Source: a virus
IMG/VR virus record: IMGVR_UViG_3300043667_000015
Span: 1 to 41,392 of that record
Length of the DNA: 41,392 nucleotides
Direction: 5' to 3' (one strand)
Positions 1 to 7,035 of this stretch are shown one piece after another. The position numbers and the translations under genes are program-made. Below the pieces are notes generated by a model. That model was not told the DNA's origin and ran no database searches. It was given only the letters and a program-made list of their open reading frames with translations. Position 1 is the stretch's first letter. Each line of letters begins with the position of its first letter.

Positions 1-2
1 AC

Positions 3-302
3 GGCAACGTCCAGCTCGTCCGCCGCCGCGACGGCTGGTCCGTGGACGGCCATCTGACCGAGATCCACCCGGAGATCGGCATGGCCACTGAAGAGGAACC
101 GCGCGGCGACGGCTGCCAGGTGATGGCGGCCGAGCGTCCGCAGCTCCTCGTGACGAACCTGATGGTCGCCAGCGCGATGCTCAGCTGCCTCTGGCAGATC
201 AGTGAGCGCGGCAGCGTCCCCTACAGCGAGGTCTACCTCGACGCCATCCAGAACGCGGCCCGCAGCCGCTCCTGGTTCCGTGTCCCGGCCGGCGCGCAGT
301 AG
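3..302 (+). CDS. 3' end of an unrecognised protein (partial)
   Basis: The frame is open from the first base of the window to a TAG at 300-302, so the true start lies outside; an internal GTG at 42 is the first possible start inside the window. The visible 99 residues have mixed charged and hydrophobic composition and include a moderately hydrophobic stretch reading LLVTNLMVASAMLSCLW, but no family is recognisable. It lies about 90 bp upstream of the ATPase gene on the same strand, so it may belong to the same transcription unit. No function is proposed. Confidence 0.5.
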   Translation, partial: GNVQLVRRRDGWSVDGHLTEIHPEIGMATEEEPRGDGCQVMAAERPQLLVTNLMVASAMLSCLWQISERGSVPYSEVYLDAIQNAARSRSWFRVPAGAQ

Positions 303-392
303 GGGAGTGTGGATTTCAGGTGCACAACCCGGCCGAGGCGGCGCCCACTGGCGTCCCTCGGCCGGACACCCACATCGCAGCGGATTTGTGAC

Positions 393-1610
393 ATGACCCA
401 GGCCGAACCGAATACCCGAACCGAACAGTTCGCGAACCCCTTCCGCCCAGGAAACGGGGTTGCTCCGCCGTACCTCGCGGGCCGAGACGGGCTGCTGGCC
501 GAGTTCCAGCGTTTCCTCGACGAGGACCATCCGCCCCACGCGAACTGGACCCTGACGGGGCTGCGTGGAACCGGGAAGACGGTGCTGCTCGGCGAGTTCG
601 CCACGCGCGGGGAACGCGCCGGCTGGCTCTGCCTCGAGCGGGAACTCGGTGACCGGCATCGCGATGAGGTGCGGCTCGCCGACGCGATCACCGACGACTG
701 CGCAGCTCTCGCCCGTCGCTGCAGCGCGCTCACGGGTGTCGGAGACACGCTCGAACGAGCCTGGCAATACGTTCGACCTCGCCGCCTGACCGTCGGCGAG
801 GTCGGATATGAGCCGGCATACGAGACGGAACCCGATGAGCCTGCTCGCGCAATCCTTGCCGCATTCGCGGCTCTTGATGAAGCCGTGGCCAAGACGGACG
901 CCCGGGGGGCGCTGCTTCTGTTCGACGAGGCGCACCTGCTGGTCGACGATCGACGCCATGAGCAGTTCCCGCTGTCGGCGCTACTCGCGGGCCTCGGCCA
1001 CGCCCAGCGCAAGTCGACCCGCGTCCGGCTTGTCCTCTGCGGGCTGCCGACCCTCGGCCTGAACCTCAAGCGCGCCCGAACGTACGCCGAACGGATGTTC
1101 CGCCATGTCGTCATTGGCCATCTCGAACGAGGCGATGCCTGGGACGCCCTTGGCGTCCCGCTGGCGGGCAGCGGCCGAGCCATCGAGCTGCCGCTCCTGG
1201 GCGAGATCGTCGAGCAGACCGGAGGCTACCCGTACTTTCTGCAGTTCTTCGGGAGCTTTCTATGCAGCCGAATCGGGCGGCCCGATGTCCGACTCGATGA
1301 CTATCTGGCCCTCGAAGGAAGCCTCCTCCATGAGCTTGACCTCGCGTTCTTTGAGGACCGCTATCTCAGCGCGGGCGCGGCCGGCCAACGCGTGCTGGAG
1401 GCGATGGCCCTGGCTGGCGGTCGCGTCAGCGCGCTGAGCCTTCGCCGCTCGCTTACTGACCTTCCGAATGTCGATGTCGTCGTCCGTCGGCTCGTGGACC
1501 GTGGGCTCGTCTATCGGCCGACCCGCGGCACCTACGACTTCGCGCTGCCGCTCTTCGGTTCCTACCTTCGGCGGCGGGCGGAACTAACAGAACTAACGGG
1601 GAGGCGTTAG
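393..1610 (+). CDS. P-loop (AAA/ORC-type) ATPase
   Basis: This is a 405-residue protein with a Walker A motif GLRGTGKT at about residues 56-63 and a Walker B motif LLLFDEAH at about 173-181. The arrangement fits the broad ORC/Cdc6/STAND-like ATP-binding proteins, with a C-terminal part (about 340-400) that looks like a winged helix. I prefer the ATG at 393; a GTG at 309 in the same frame would add 28 Arg-rich residues, and neither start has a convincing ribosome-binding site. The stop is 6 bp before the next gene, a tyrosine recombinase, so the two are probably co-transcribed. An ATPase coupled to a recombinase suggests a DNA-mobilisation role, but this is inference from context; a regulatory or defence ATPase is also possible. 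Confidence 0.75.
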   Translation: MTQAEPNTRTEQFANPFRPGNGVAPPYLAGRDGLLAEFQRFLDEDHPPHANWTLTGLRGTGKTVLLGEFATRGERAGWLCLERELGDRHRDEVRLADAITDDCAALARRCSALTGVGDTLERAWQYVRPRRLTVGEVGYEPAYETEPDEPARAILAAFAALDEAVAKTDARGALLLFDEAHLLVDDRRHEQFPLSALLAGLGHAQRKSTRVRLVLCGLPTLGLNLKRARTYAERMFRHVVIGHLERGDAWDALGVPLAGSGRAIELPLLGEIVEQTGGYPYFLQFFGSFLCSRIGRPDVRLDDYLALEGSLLHELDLAFFEDRYLSAGAAGQRVLEAMALAGGRVSALSLRRSLTDLPNVDVVVRRLVDRGLVYRPTRGTYDFALPLFGSYLRRRAELTELTGRR

Positions 1611-1616
1611 AGGACG

Positions 1617-2693
1617 GTGGCGCGTACCAGGAAGGCAGCTGCGGCCGATCTCTCGTTGACCCAGGTCGCGACAGACTTCCGGTTCGCGCTCGCCGCCGGC
1701 GGACGCCGGCAGACGACGGTGGGCTGGTACGCGGACATCCTCGATGCTTTCGTTCAGTTCGCCACGGGCGAGCTCGGCCGTGGGCCGCGGCTGGCCGACC
1801 TGACGGTCGACCTCGGTCGGCGTTATGCCGTCTCGCTGTCCGAGCCGGCGAAGTCAGGGGGCAGATCGCGCCGACGTGGCAAGCCATTGAGCCGGGCAAC
1901 GGTGCGTGGTCACCTCAAAGCGCTCAAGGTCTTCGCGGGTTGGCTGCGCCGAGAGGGCTACCTCTCCCGCGACGCACTGGCTTCGCTCGAGGTGCCGAGA
2001 GATGATCGTCGCCTCTTCGCGGTGTTCAGCGACAGCCAGCTCGACGCTCTCCTTCAAGTCGCCGAAGGCGACAGCCTCCGGGCGCGCCGCTGGACGGCCG
2101 TCGTCTGGCTCCTGCTCGACACCGGGCTCCGCTTGAGCGAGCTCACGGGGTTGACGCTCGAGCGGCTCGATCTTGAGTTGGGCAGCGTCCGAGTCGTCGG
2201 CAAGGGCGGCAAGGAGCGCCTCGTACCGATCGGTTCGGCTGCGCTCTTCGCGCTGCGCCGCTACCTCGACCGCCGGGCCGGACCCGCGCGGGGTGCCGTC
2301 TTTCTCGACGACGACGGCCGGCCTCTGAGCCCGACCGCCGTATACAAGGGCATCCGTGGCTTAGGTGCGCGAGCCGGGATCAGCGGTGTCCGCTGCTCGC
2401 CCCACACGTTCCGGCACACCTTCGCGACCCGCTACCTGCTGCTCGGCGGTGACCTGCTGACGCTAGCCCGGCTGCTCGGCCACAGCCCGCACTCGCTCGA
2501 GGTGACGCAGCGATACGTCACCCTGCTCGATGCCGACCTCCGCGCCGCGCACAAGCGCTTCTCGCCGGGCGATGACCTCGCCAGGCTCGGCGGCGTTCGC
2601 CCGGCGAGGCCGCCCCGTCTCATGCCCGGGCGAAGGCCCGCGAGGCGATCGCCAGCCGATCGACCGGCGAGGCCTGCGCGTGTTGGCGCTTGA
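1617..2693 (+). CDS. Tyrosine recombinase (XerC/XerD-like), plus strand
   Basis: This is a 358-residue site-specific recombinase. After an N-terminal SAM-like DNA-binding domain (about 15-115) comes a full catalytic domain: the first Arg in DTGLRLSEL (about 171), Lys in GKGGKERLVP (about 200), H-x-x-R in HTFRHTFA, His in LLGHS and the nucleophilic Tyr in QRYV (about 300). All catalytic positions are present. It starts with GTG at 1617, just after the ATPase stop. Its last 74 bp overlap the end of the convergent recombinase gene. The protein ends in a Pro/Arg-rich tail not needed for catalysis. The lack of an arm-binding domain makes it Xer-like or transposon-type rather than a phage integrase. 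Confidence 0.93.
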   Translation: MARTRKAAAADLSLTQVATDFRFALAAGGRRQTTVGWYADILDAFVQFATGELGRGPRLADLTVDLGRRYAVSLSEPAKSGGRSRRRGKPLSRATVRGHLKALKVFAGWLRREGYLSRDALASLEVPRDDRRLFAVFSDSQLDALLQVAEGDSLRARRWTAVVWLLLDTGLRLSELTGLTLERLDLELGSVRVVGKGGKERLVPIGSAALFALRRYLDRRAGPARGAVFLDDDGRPLSPTAVYKGIRGLGARAGISGVRCSPHTFRHTFATRYLLLGGDLLTLARLLGHSPHSLEVTQRYVTLLDADLRAAHKRFSPGDDLARLGGVRPARPPRLMPGRRPARRSPADRPARPARVGA

Positions 2694-3531
2694 CCTCGTC
2701 GGTGTCGAGGTTGACGTAGCGGCGAACCATGTCGAGGGTCGTATGGCCGAGGATCTTCTGGAGGCTGAACAGGTCGCCGCCGTTGAGCAGGTAGAGCTTG
2801 GCGAAGGTGTGGCGGAAGGTGTGCGGGTTGGTCCGCACGCCGTCGAGCCCGGCCCGCCCGCCGAGCCGGCGGAGGGTGTGCTGGATCGCCGCCGAGGTGA
2901 GCGGCCGCCCGTCGCGGGCGAGGAAGACGTGATCGACGTCGCGTCCGATCGGCCGCGGGCGGCTGTGGGCGAGGTAGTCCGGCAGGCGGGCCTCCGTCAC
3001 GGTCCCGAGGGGAACGAGCCGCTCCTTGCCGCCCTTGCCTCGGACCCGGAGGTAGCCGTCGGGGAGCAGATCACCAATCCGCAGACCGGCCAGCTCGGAC
3101 AGCCGCAGCCCCGTGTCGAGGAGGAGCGCGATGATCAGCCGATCGCGGCGCGAGGCGACCGCGAGGAGTCGCTCCAGCTCGACCGGTCCGAGCGTCGCGA
3201 TGAGCCGCGACGGCACCTGCGGACGGGGCAGACGCCGAAGCGGATCCTCGGCGACGAGACCCTCCGCGGCGCACCAGGCAGAGAACGCCCGGAGACCGCG
3301 GACAAAACCTGCGACCGACGATGGCGCGAGCCCGGCCTCCTGGAGCGAGACGACGAATGCCCGCGCCTCGGCGATGCTCACCGCGCTGAGCGCCGGGTCG
3401 GCGCCGCGGCCCGTCCGGTAGGCGGTGAACCGCTCGCCGATCATGCGATACCAGTCGAGCGTCTTGGGCGACAGGCCTCGCGCTCGACCCGAGACGAGGA
3501 AGTCGTCCAGGCCATCGGCGAGGGTAAACAT
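2620..3531 (-). CDS. Tyrosine recombinase (XerC/XerD-like), minus strand
   Basis: This is a 303-residue recombinase with all catalytic residues: Arg in DTGLRLSEL, Lys in GKGGKERLVP, HTFRHTFA, ILGHT and Tyr in RRYV. The catalytic core strongly resembles the convergent neighbour, so the pair are probably paralogues. I choose the ATG at 3531 because an AGGTG ribosome-binding sequence sits 5-9 bases upstream. A longer frame to 3660 exists, but its extra residues are mostly translated DNA repeats. The gene lies outside the prophage, 174 bp from attL, and its 3' end overlaps the other recombinase by 74 bp. It could act with the neighbour on the repeats upstream of its start. Confidence 0.92.
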   Translation of the reverse strand: MFTLADGLDDFLVSGRARGLSPKTLDWYRMIGERFTAYRTGRGADPALSAVSIAEARAFVVSLQEAGLAPSSVAGFVRGLRAFSAWCAAEGLVAEDPLRRLPRPQVPSRLIATLGPVELERLLAVASRRDRLIIALLLDTGLRLSELAGLRIGDLLPDGYLRVRGKGGKERLVPLGTVTEARLPDYLAHSRPRPIGRDVDHVFLARDGRPLTSAAIQHTLRRLGGRAGLDGVRTNPHTFRHTFAKLYLLNGGDLFSLQKILGHTTLDMVRRYVNLDTDEVKRQHAQASPVDRLAIASRAFARA

Positions 3532-3533
3532 CG

Positions 3534-3606
3534 CACCTGACGCCGAGTCAGGTGACCGACCGGCCTGACGAGTCAGGTGACCGGACGGGGAACGAGTCAG
3601 GTGACC
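3534..3606. repeat. Three 14-bp direct repeats with internal dyads upstream of a recombinase gene
   Basis: CGAGTCAGGTGACC occurs exactly at 3544-3557, 3569-3582 and 3593-3606, with spacings of 25 and 24 bp (about 2.3 helical turns). The first copy also forms an inverted repeat CACCTGAC-5 bp-GTCAGGTG (3534-3541/3547-3554) that includes the ribosome-binding region of the recombinase gene. The second forms CCTGAC-GA-GTCAGG (3564-3577). This looks like an operator or recombinase-binding array for the gene starting at 3531. Confidence 0.7.
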
Positions 3607-3661
3607 ACGAGCCATTGGAACGCCTCCACGCTGGTCGGCGATTCCATGCTCGAACCACATT

Positions 3662-3695
3662 ATCTGGTGGTCTGATCAGACCGTTGCTACCAGAT
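3662..3695. terminator. Nested inverted repeat next to attL (possible original tRNA terminator)
   Basis: ATCTGGT (3662-3668) and ACCAGAT (3689-3695) form an outer inverted repeat around a perfect 14-bp palindrome GGTCTGATCAGACC (3669-3682). It lies 9 bp outside the orphan tRNA 3' end. Before phage integration it was therefore directly downstream of tRNA-Gln and may have been its 3' processing or termination structure. There is no clear T-run, so the terminator role is only likely. Confidence 0.4.
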
Positions 3696-3704
3696 GGTGT
3701 GGGG

Positions 3705-3755
3705 TTGGCTGGCGAGGAAGGATTCGAACCTTCGATCTCCTGATCCAGAGTCAGG
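3705..3755. repeat. attL: 51-bp core repeat with orphan tRNA-Gln 3' fragment
   Basis: The sequence is identical to 40564-40614. On the minus strand it spells the anticodon stem-loop, variable region, T arm, 3' acceptor strand and CCA of tRNA-Gln. It diverges from the tRNA after TCAGG at 3755. Integration therefore split the original gene here, and the phage supplied a replacement 3' part at the other end. Confidence 0.97.
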
Positions 3756-3761
3756 AGTCGC

Positions 3762-4178
3762 TCACGCACGGGGCACGCTCAGCGATTCCGGAAATACCGC
3801 CACCGATACCGCCACCAGTCGGTCGGCCTTGCCGAGATTGCAGTCCTCGCAGGCCGCGACGAGGTTCTCCAGTGTCGTCTCGCCGCCGCCGGCGCGGGGG
3901 ATGACGTGGTCAATGTGGAGCTCGACGTCGGGCGGGCGGCGGCCACAGTACCGACAGGCGAAGTCGTCACGGACCAGGACGTCCCAACGGAGGCGCTTGT
4001 CGATCGCTGGCGCGACGCGCTGGAGCACCGCATCGATCGCCCGCGGCGCGTGGCCGAGGGCGACGAACGATCGGAGGATCCCGTCCGGACAGGCGAGCCG
4101 CACGGTCACCCGGCCGTCCTTGCGGCTGCCCCACTTCGGCTTCGGGATCCGGCCGGCCCGGTCGATCGCCAGGCGCAT
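3762..4178 (-). CDS. HNH endonuclease at the attL end
   Basis: This is a 138-residue HNH nuclease. C75-x2-C78, the ELHIDH core (H88, D90, H91) and C110-x2-C113-N114 form the zinc-bound beta-beta-alpha fold. It is the last gene of the early operon, and its ATG overlaps the previous stop (ATGA). The stop codon is only 6 bp from the attL core. The last 16 residues (VAVSVAV...) are encoded by the putative arm-type sites, so this tail is dictated by DNA-binding needs. It could be a free-standing homing endonuclease or a phage-encoded nuclease; the substrate is unknown. Confidence 0.85.
   Translation of the reverse strand: MRLAIDRAGRIPKPKWGSRKDGRVTVRLACPDGILRSFVALGHAPRAIDAVLQRVAPAIDKRLRWDVLVRDDFACRYCGRRPPDVELHIDHVIPRAGGGETTLENLVAACEDCNLGKADRLVAVSVAVFPESLSVPRA
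3795..3816. repeat. Putative left arm-type integrase sites (two TACCGCCACC copies)
   Basis: TACCGCCACC occurs at 3795-3804 and 3807-3816 with a 12-bp period, starting 39 bp inside attL. The same tandem pair in the same orientation lies just inside attR (40487-40508). Integrases with an N-terminal arm-binding domain use such repeats on both sides of attP. The left pair sits inside the 3' end of the HNH gene. Confidence 0.6.
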
Positions 4179-4423
4179 CAGTCGCCCTGGACCGGCTTGC
4201 CGCGTTCTGGGTTCGCGAAGCCCGCGAGCGCGCCGGCGATACCCTGCATCGCGCCCGCCTCGGCCGCGGCCATCAGCACCTTGTGGTGGTCCTCCGTCGG
4301 CCCGAGCTCCTCCGCGATCGGGACGATGATGCTCAGGTAGCGCGACCCAGGGTTGTCGCGGACGGCCTGCCGATATTGCTCGGCGACGCGCTGCGCCCCG
4401 TGCTCCAAATCCTCGGGCCTCAT
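4178..4423 (-). CDS. Small helical protein between integrase and HNH
   Basis: This 81-residue protein starts MRPEDLEHGAQRVAEQYRQ and is predicted mostly helical, with an Ala/Gly-rich second half. No family is recognised. It is coupled by ATGA overlaps to the integrase upstream and the HNH gene downstream, which supports real translation. A role near integration or excision can only be guessed from position. Confidence 0.65.
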   Translation of the reverse strand: MRPEDLEHGAQRVAEQYRQAVRDNPGSRYLSIIVPIAEELGPTEDHHKVLMAAAEAGAMQGIAGALAGFANPERGKPVQGD

Positions 4424-5610
4424 CGTGCGTCCTCCTCGCGCTCCGGGGCGGCCGTCAGGGCCGCGGCCATGGCCTCGGCGGTGACGGTCGAGGTCGGTCG
4501 GACGTGGGTGTAGCGACCGCTCGTCTTCATGTCCGTGTGACCGAGGAGCTCCATGATGTAGGCCCGGTCGAGGCCGGCCTCCATGAGGATCGACGCCGTC
4601 GAGTGACGAAGGTCGTGGACCCGGAGCCGGGGCAGCTTGGCCGCGGCCAGGTGGCGGTGGAGGGCATGGCTCAGGGTCGAGCCGGCCAGCGGCCCGCCGG
4701 TCCCCGTCGTGAAGACGAGCTGACTGGCCTTCCATTCCTCCCTCCGCCAGGCGGCGCCGGCGCGGATCCGCTCCTCGCGCTGACGCTGCTTGTGGGCCCG
4801 CAGCTCGTCGGCGACCAGGGCGGGCAGGCGGATCGTCCGCTTGGATCCGGATGTCTTCGGCAGGCCGAACGTGTAGGCGTCGCCGGGGAGGTAGGTCAGG
4901 CTGCGGGTGATCCGGAGCGTGCTCGCCTCGAGGTCGACCTGGGGCCAGCCGAGGCCGGTGAGCTCGCCCCGCCGGGCGCCGGTCGAGACGGCCGTCAGCC
5001 ACAAGGCGTAGAGGCGATCGCCGCGGATGGACACGAGGAACGCCCGGGCCTGCTCGGCGTTCAGGACCGCGGGCTCTACCGTCGTCGACGTCGGCCGGCG
5101 GACATCGCTGGCGACGTTCCGCTCGAGGATCCGGTCGCGGACGGCGAGGCCGAGAGCGATCCGGAGGACCGTCACGGCGTAGGCCGCCGTCCGGGATCCG
5201 CCTGTTCGCCGCTTCGGGTGGCCCGGCACGGGCGCGCCCTGCTCGATCGACCGCACCGCGCGACGCACGTCCGGCGCCGCCAAATGGATCAACGACACGT
5301 GGCCGAGGGCGGGGATCAGGTGGCGGTTGACGGTGAAGGTGTACGACTCGAGCGTCCGCGGACGCAGCCCCGTCAGGCCCTCGACCCAGCTGGCCAGGTA
5401 GGCCGCTACCGTGAGTCGCTCGTCGATCGGACCGAGGCCGATCCGCTCCCGCCGGCGGAGCTCGTCAAGCTTGTCGAGGACCTCGTCACTCGACGACCCG
5501 TAGAGGGAGCGGCGCTTTCGATGCTCGCGGCTTCCGCGCCCGACCTGGACGTCCAGCCTCCAGGTCCCGTCGGGGCGCTGATAGGGTCTCGGTTCGGGTC
5601 TCCTCGCCAT
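4420..5610 (-). CDS. int: Phage tyrosine integrase
   Basis: This is a 396-residue integrase that would recombine attP with the 3' end of tRNA-Gln. The order is: an N-terminal arm-binding beta domain (YQRPDGTWRLDVQVG, 10-24), a SAM-like core-binding domain (about 65-165) and a catalytic domain with R213 (TGARRGEL), K252, H332-x-x-R335 (HDLRHS), H358 (LLGHT) and nucleophile Y367 (RYTHV). All active-site residues are present. It lies under 700 bp from attL, reads towards it, and its first 125 bp overlap the excisionase gene in another frame. It is the penultimate part of the long early operon, so its expression should be tied to early transcription unless there is an internal promoter. Confidence 0.97.
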   Translation of the reverse strand: MARRPEPRPYQRPDGTWRLDVQVGRGSREHRKRRSLYGSSSDEVLDKLDELRRRERIGLGPIDERLTVAAYLASWVEGLTGLRPRTLESYTFTVNRHLIPALGHVSLIHLAAPDVRRAVRSIEQGAPVPGHPKRRTGGSRTAAYAVTVLRIALGLAVRDRILERNVASDVRRPTSTTVEPAVLNAEQARAFLVSIRGDRLYALWLTAVSTGARRGELTGLGWPQVDLEASTLRITRSLTYLPGDAYTFGLPKTSGSKRTIRLPALVADELRAHKQRQREERIRAGAAWRREEWKASQLVFTTGTGGPLAGSTLSHALHRHLAAAKLPRLRVHDLRHSTASILMEAGLDRAYIMELLGHTDMKTSGRYTHVRPTSTVTAEAMAAALTAAPEREEDAR

Positions 5611-5836
5611 CGTGGTCCTCCTCGACCGCAGGATAGTCCTCGTGCTCGGCCGCCCACCTGGCCAATCCCTCGGGCCGGAAGAGCAGCCGCTGGCCGACCC
5701 GGACGACCGGCAATCGTTCGGCCGCCGGCGTCGTCTCGGACGCGAGCTCGCGGACCTTCGTCTCGCCGAGACTGAGCAGCGCCGCGGCGCCGGCGGCGTC
5801 GACGAGGATGGCGTCCCAGGCGCCGCGATCGCTCAT
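5486..5836 (-). CDS. xis: Excisionase-like MerR/HTH_17 DNA-binding protein
   Basis: This is a 116-residue protein whose first 70 residues match the excisionase-type winged helix-turn-helix pattern: a helix in DAAGAAALLSLGETKVRELA, then PVVRVGQRLLFRPEGLARWA with the typical R-G-x-R-L-F-x-P ending. The C-terminal 40 residues are basic and low complexity, and are encoded in the 125-bp overlap with integrase. The ATG at 5836 overlaps the previous stop (ATGA). A parS-like 14-bp dyad abuts the start codon, so binding there could control xis-int. It probably bends attL/attR DNA for excision; a transcriptional role is also possible. Confidence 0.82.
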   Translation of the reverse strand: MSDRGAWDAILVDAAGAAALLSLGETKVRELASETTPAAERLPVVRVGQRLLFRPEGLARWAAEHEDYPAVEEDHDGEETRTETLSAPRRDLEAGRPGRARKPRASKAPLPLRVVE

Positions 5837-6132
5837 GTTTCCCGGGGAACCTCGCGGCGCTCTCTGCACTTCGACTCGTGGCCGACGCCGTTGTCGAAGC
5901 GGCACCAGCACAGGGAGTCGTCAGCGAGCTTCCGGACCGGGTCGGCGTCGGCCAATGGGAGTCGTCGGATGAAGTCTGCGGTGAGGGTGACGCCGACGAT
6001 GCGGATCGTCAGGAGCCGGCGCGGATCCTCGAGGACGACGCCGTCGCGGAGGTCGAGTCGGACGACGGTCCAGTCGCGCTCCTCGGCGGCGTCGAGGATG
6101 TCGCGCTGCCAGGCCCGGATCGCGTCAGCCAC
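5833..6132 (-). CDS. Hypothetical early protein, 99 aa
   Basis: The family is not recognised. The protein appears to be an alpha/beta fold (WTVVRLDLRDGVVLEDPRRL, then ILTIRIVGVTL-like strands) with a short C-terminal tail containing CWC and a Cys/Arg-rich end. It starts with GTG at 6132 with GGAG about 10 bases upstream, and overlaps its neighbours by 4-8 bp. Its position just before xis suggests co-expression with the integration module. Confidence 0.6.
   Translation of the reverse strand: MADAIRAWQRDILDAAEERDWTVVRLDLRDGVVLEDPRRLLTIRIVGVTLTADFIRRLPLADADPVRKLADDSLCWCRFDNGVGHESKCRERREVPRET
5837..5850. promoter_or_regulatory. parS/NBS-like dyad 1, abutting the xis start
   Basis: GTTTCCCGGGGAAC is one of five intact copies of the dispersed 14-bp motif GTTTCYCRGGRAAC. 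It lies directly against the ATG of the excisionase gene, where bound protein would block transcription into xis-int. Its centre (CCCGGG) is close to the known Noc site ATTTCCCGGGAAAT. Confidence 0.6.
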
Positions 6133-6658
6133 CGTGAGGCTCCGGGCGGGTCGCCGCTGTCAGTTGCTCGGCCCAGCCGTTGATCGCCTGCTCGGTCTCC
6201 GGCCAGAACCGGATATACCCTTCGGCGATCCTCACCTGCGCCGAGGCGGACGCCCTCGCCGCGATCGCCATGCCGGCGAGGACCAGGCCGACCGCGGTGC
6301 GGTCCTCGGGGTCGTAGCCGTTGGCGGCCGCGTACCGCCTTGCAATTGCGATGGCCGCCTGTTCGACCCGACCGTCAGTGCCCGGACCCGCTCGTCCTCG
6401 ACACCAGTTCAAGCCGATGGAGCGGCGGAAGTCTGAGCGCCGGACTGAAACCCATCGCTCGATGGACACGACCACCTGGCCGGGCTGGCCGCAGATACGG
6501 CAGACGAGCGGTAGGTAGTCGTGGGCTTCTCCGGGCTCGTGCGACGACCCGCCGGCGTCCAAGGGTGTTCCCCGCACTGCGGGGTTGCGCGGAGTGGAGA
6601 GCGGCGGTCCTACGTCCGGAGCCTCCCCAGCAAAATCGCCGTCGTATCTCAGACCCAT
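6125..6658 (-). CDS. Hypothetical early protein with CxxC motif, 177 aa
   Basis: The start at 6658 is set by GAGGAGG eight bases upstream; a longer frame to 6700 lacks this. A CRICGQPGQ segment near residue 55 and WCRGRAG near 85 could bind zinc. The C-terminal half is helical and Ala-rich (AIAIARRYAAANGYD...). It overlaps the neighbouring genes by 8-10 bp. No family is recognised. Confidence 0.65.
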   Translation of the reverse strand: MGLRYDGDFAGEAPDVGPPLSTPRNPAVRGTPLDAGGSSHEPGEAHDYLPLVCRICGQPGQVVVSIERWVSVRRSDFRRSIGLNWCRGRAGPGTDGRVEQAAIAIARRYAAANGYDPEDRTAVGLVLAGMAIAARASASAQVRIAEGYIRFWPETEQAINGWAEQLTAATRPEPHGG

Positions 6659-7035
6659 GACTGTTCCTCCTCGGGCTCGTCGACGAATGGTGGTGACCAC
6701 GTCTCGGGCAGTTCGGGCTCGGCCTCGACCGCGCCATCAGCGGGGGGCTTCGGTGCCACGGCGGGGCGCTCGGCCGGTGGTGGAGGCGGAGGCGGCGCGT
6801 CGTCGCGCGTCTCCCATGCCTCGCGGTCCCGCTGGGTGTCGATGACCGGCCAGGCCCGCCCACTACCGTCGGGCCCCGGGGTCTCGACCCGGATCCGGCA
6901 GGCGATGCGATCGCGACATCGGTCGACCGCTTCCCACTCGTCGCCGATGGGCTCGACCCAGCGGACGAGCGAGAGCCGGACATCGGCGTCGTGCCCCTCG
7001 ATCTCGCACAGGGCACAGGTCGCCTTCTCGCTCAT
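6649..7035 (-). CDS. Small zinc-finger-like protein with a Pro-rich linker, 128 aa
   Basis: The N-terminus MSEKATCALCEIEG carries a CxxC pair, with further Cys at CRDRIAC, suggesting a small zinc-binding domain. The middle is a run of Pro residues and Pro/Ala spacers, and the end is acidic (EPEEEQSWV), like a protein-protein tether. The ATG overlaps the previous gene's stop. The function is unknown; single-stranded-DNA or replication partners with acidic tails are one possible analogy. Confidence 0.65.
   Translation of the reverse strand: MSEKATCALCEIEGHDADVRLSLVRWVEPIGDEWEAVDRCRDRIACRIRVETPGPDGSGRAWPVIDTQRDREAWETRDDAPPPPPPPAERPAVAPKPPADGAVEAEPELPETWSPPFVDEPEEEQSWV

Noticed and set aside
3532-3660. 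N-terminal extension of the minus-strand recombinase
   Set aside because: It mainly translates the three 14-bp repeats, while ATG 3531 has a good ribosome-binding site.
3548-3769. Short minus-strand frame reading LTLDQEIEGSNPSSPANP
   Set aside because: This is the usual false translation of a tRNA 3' end within attL.
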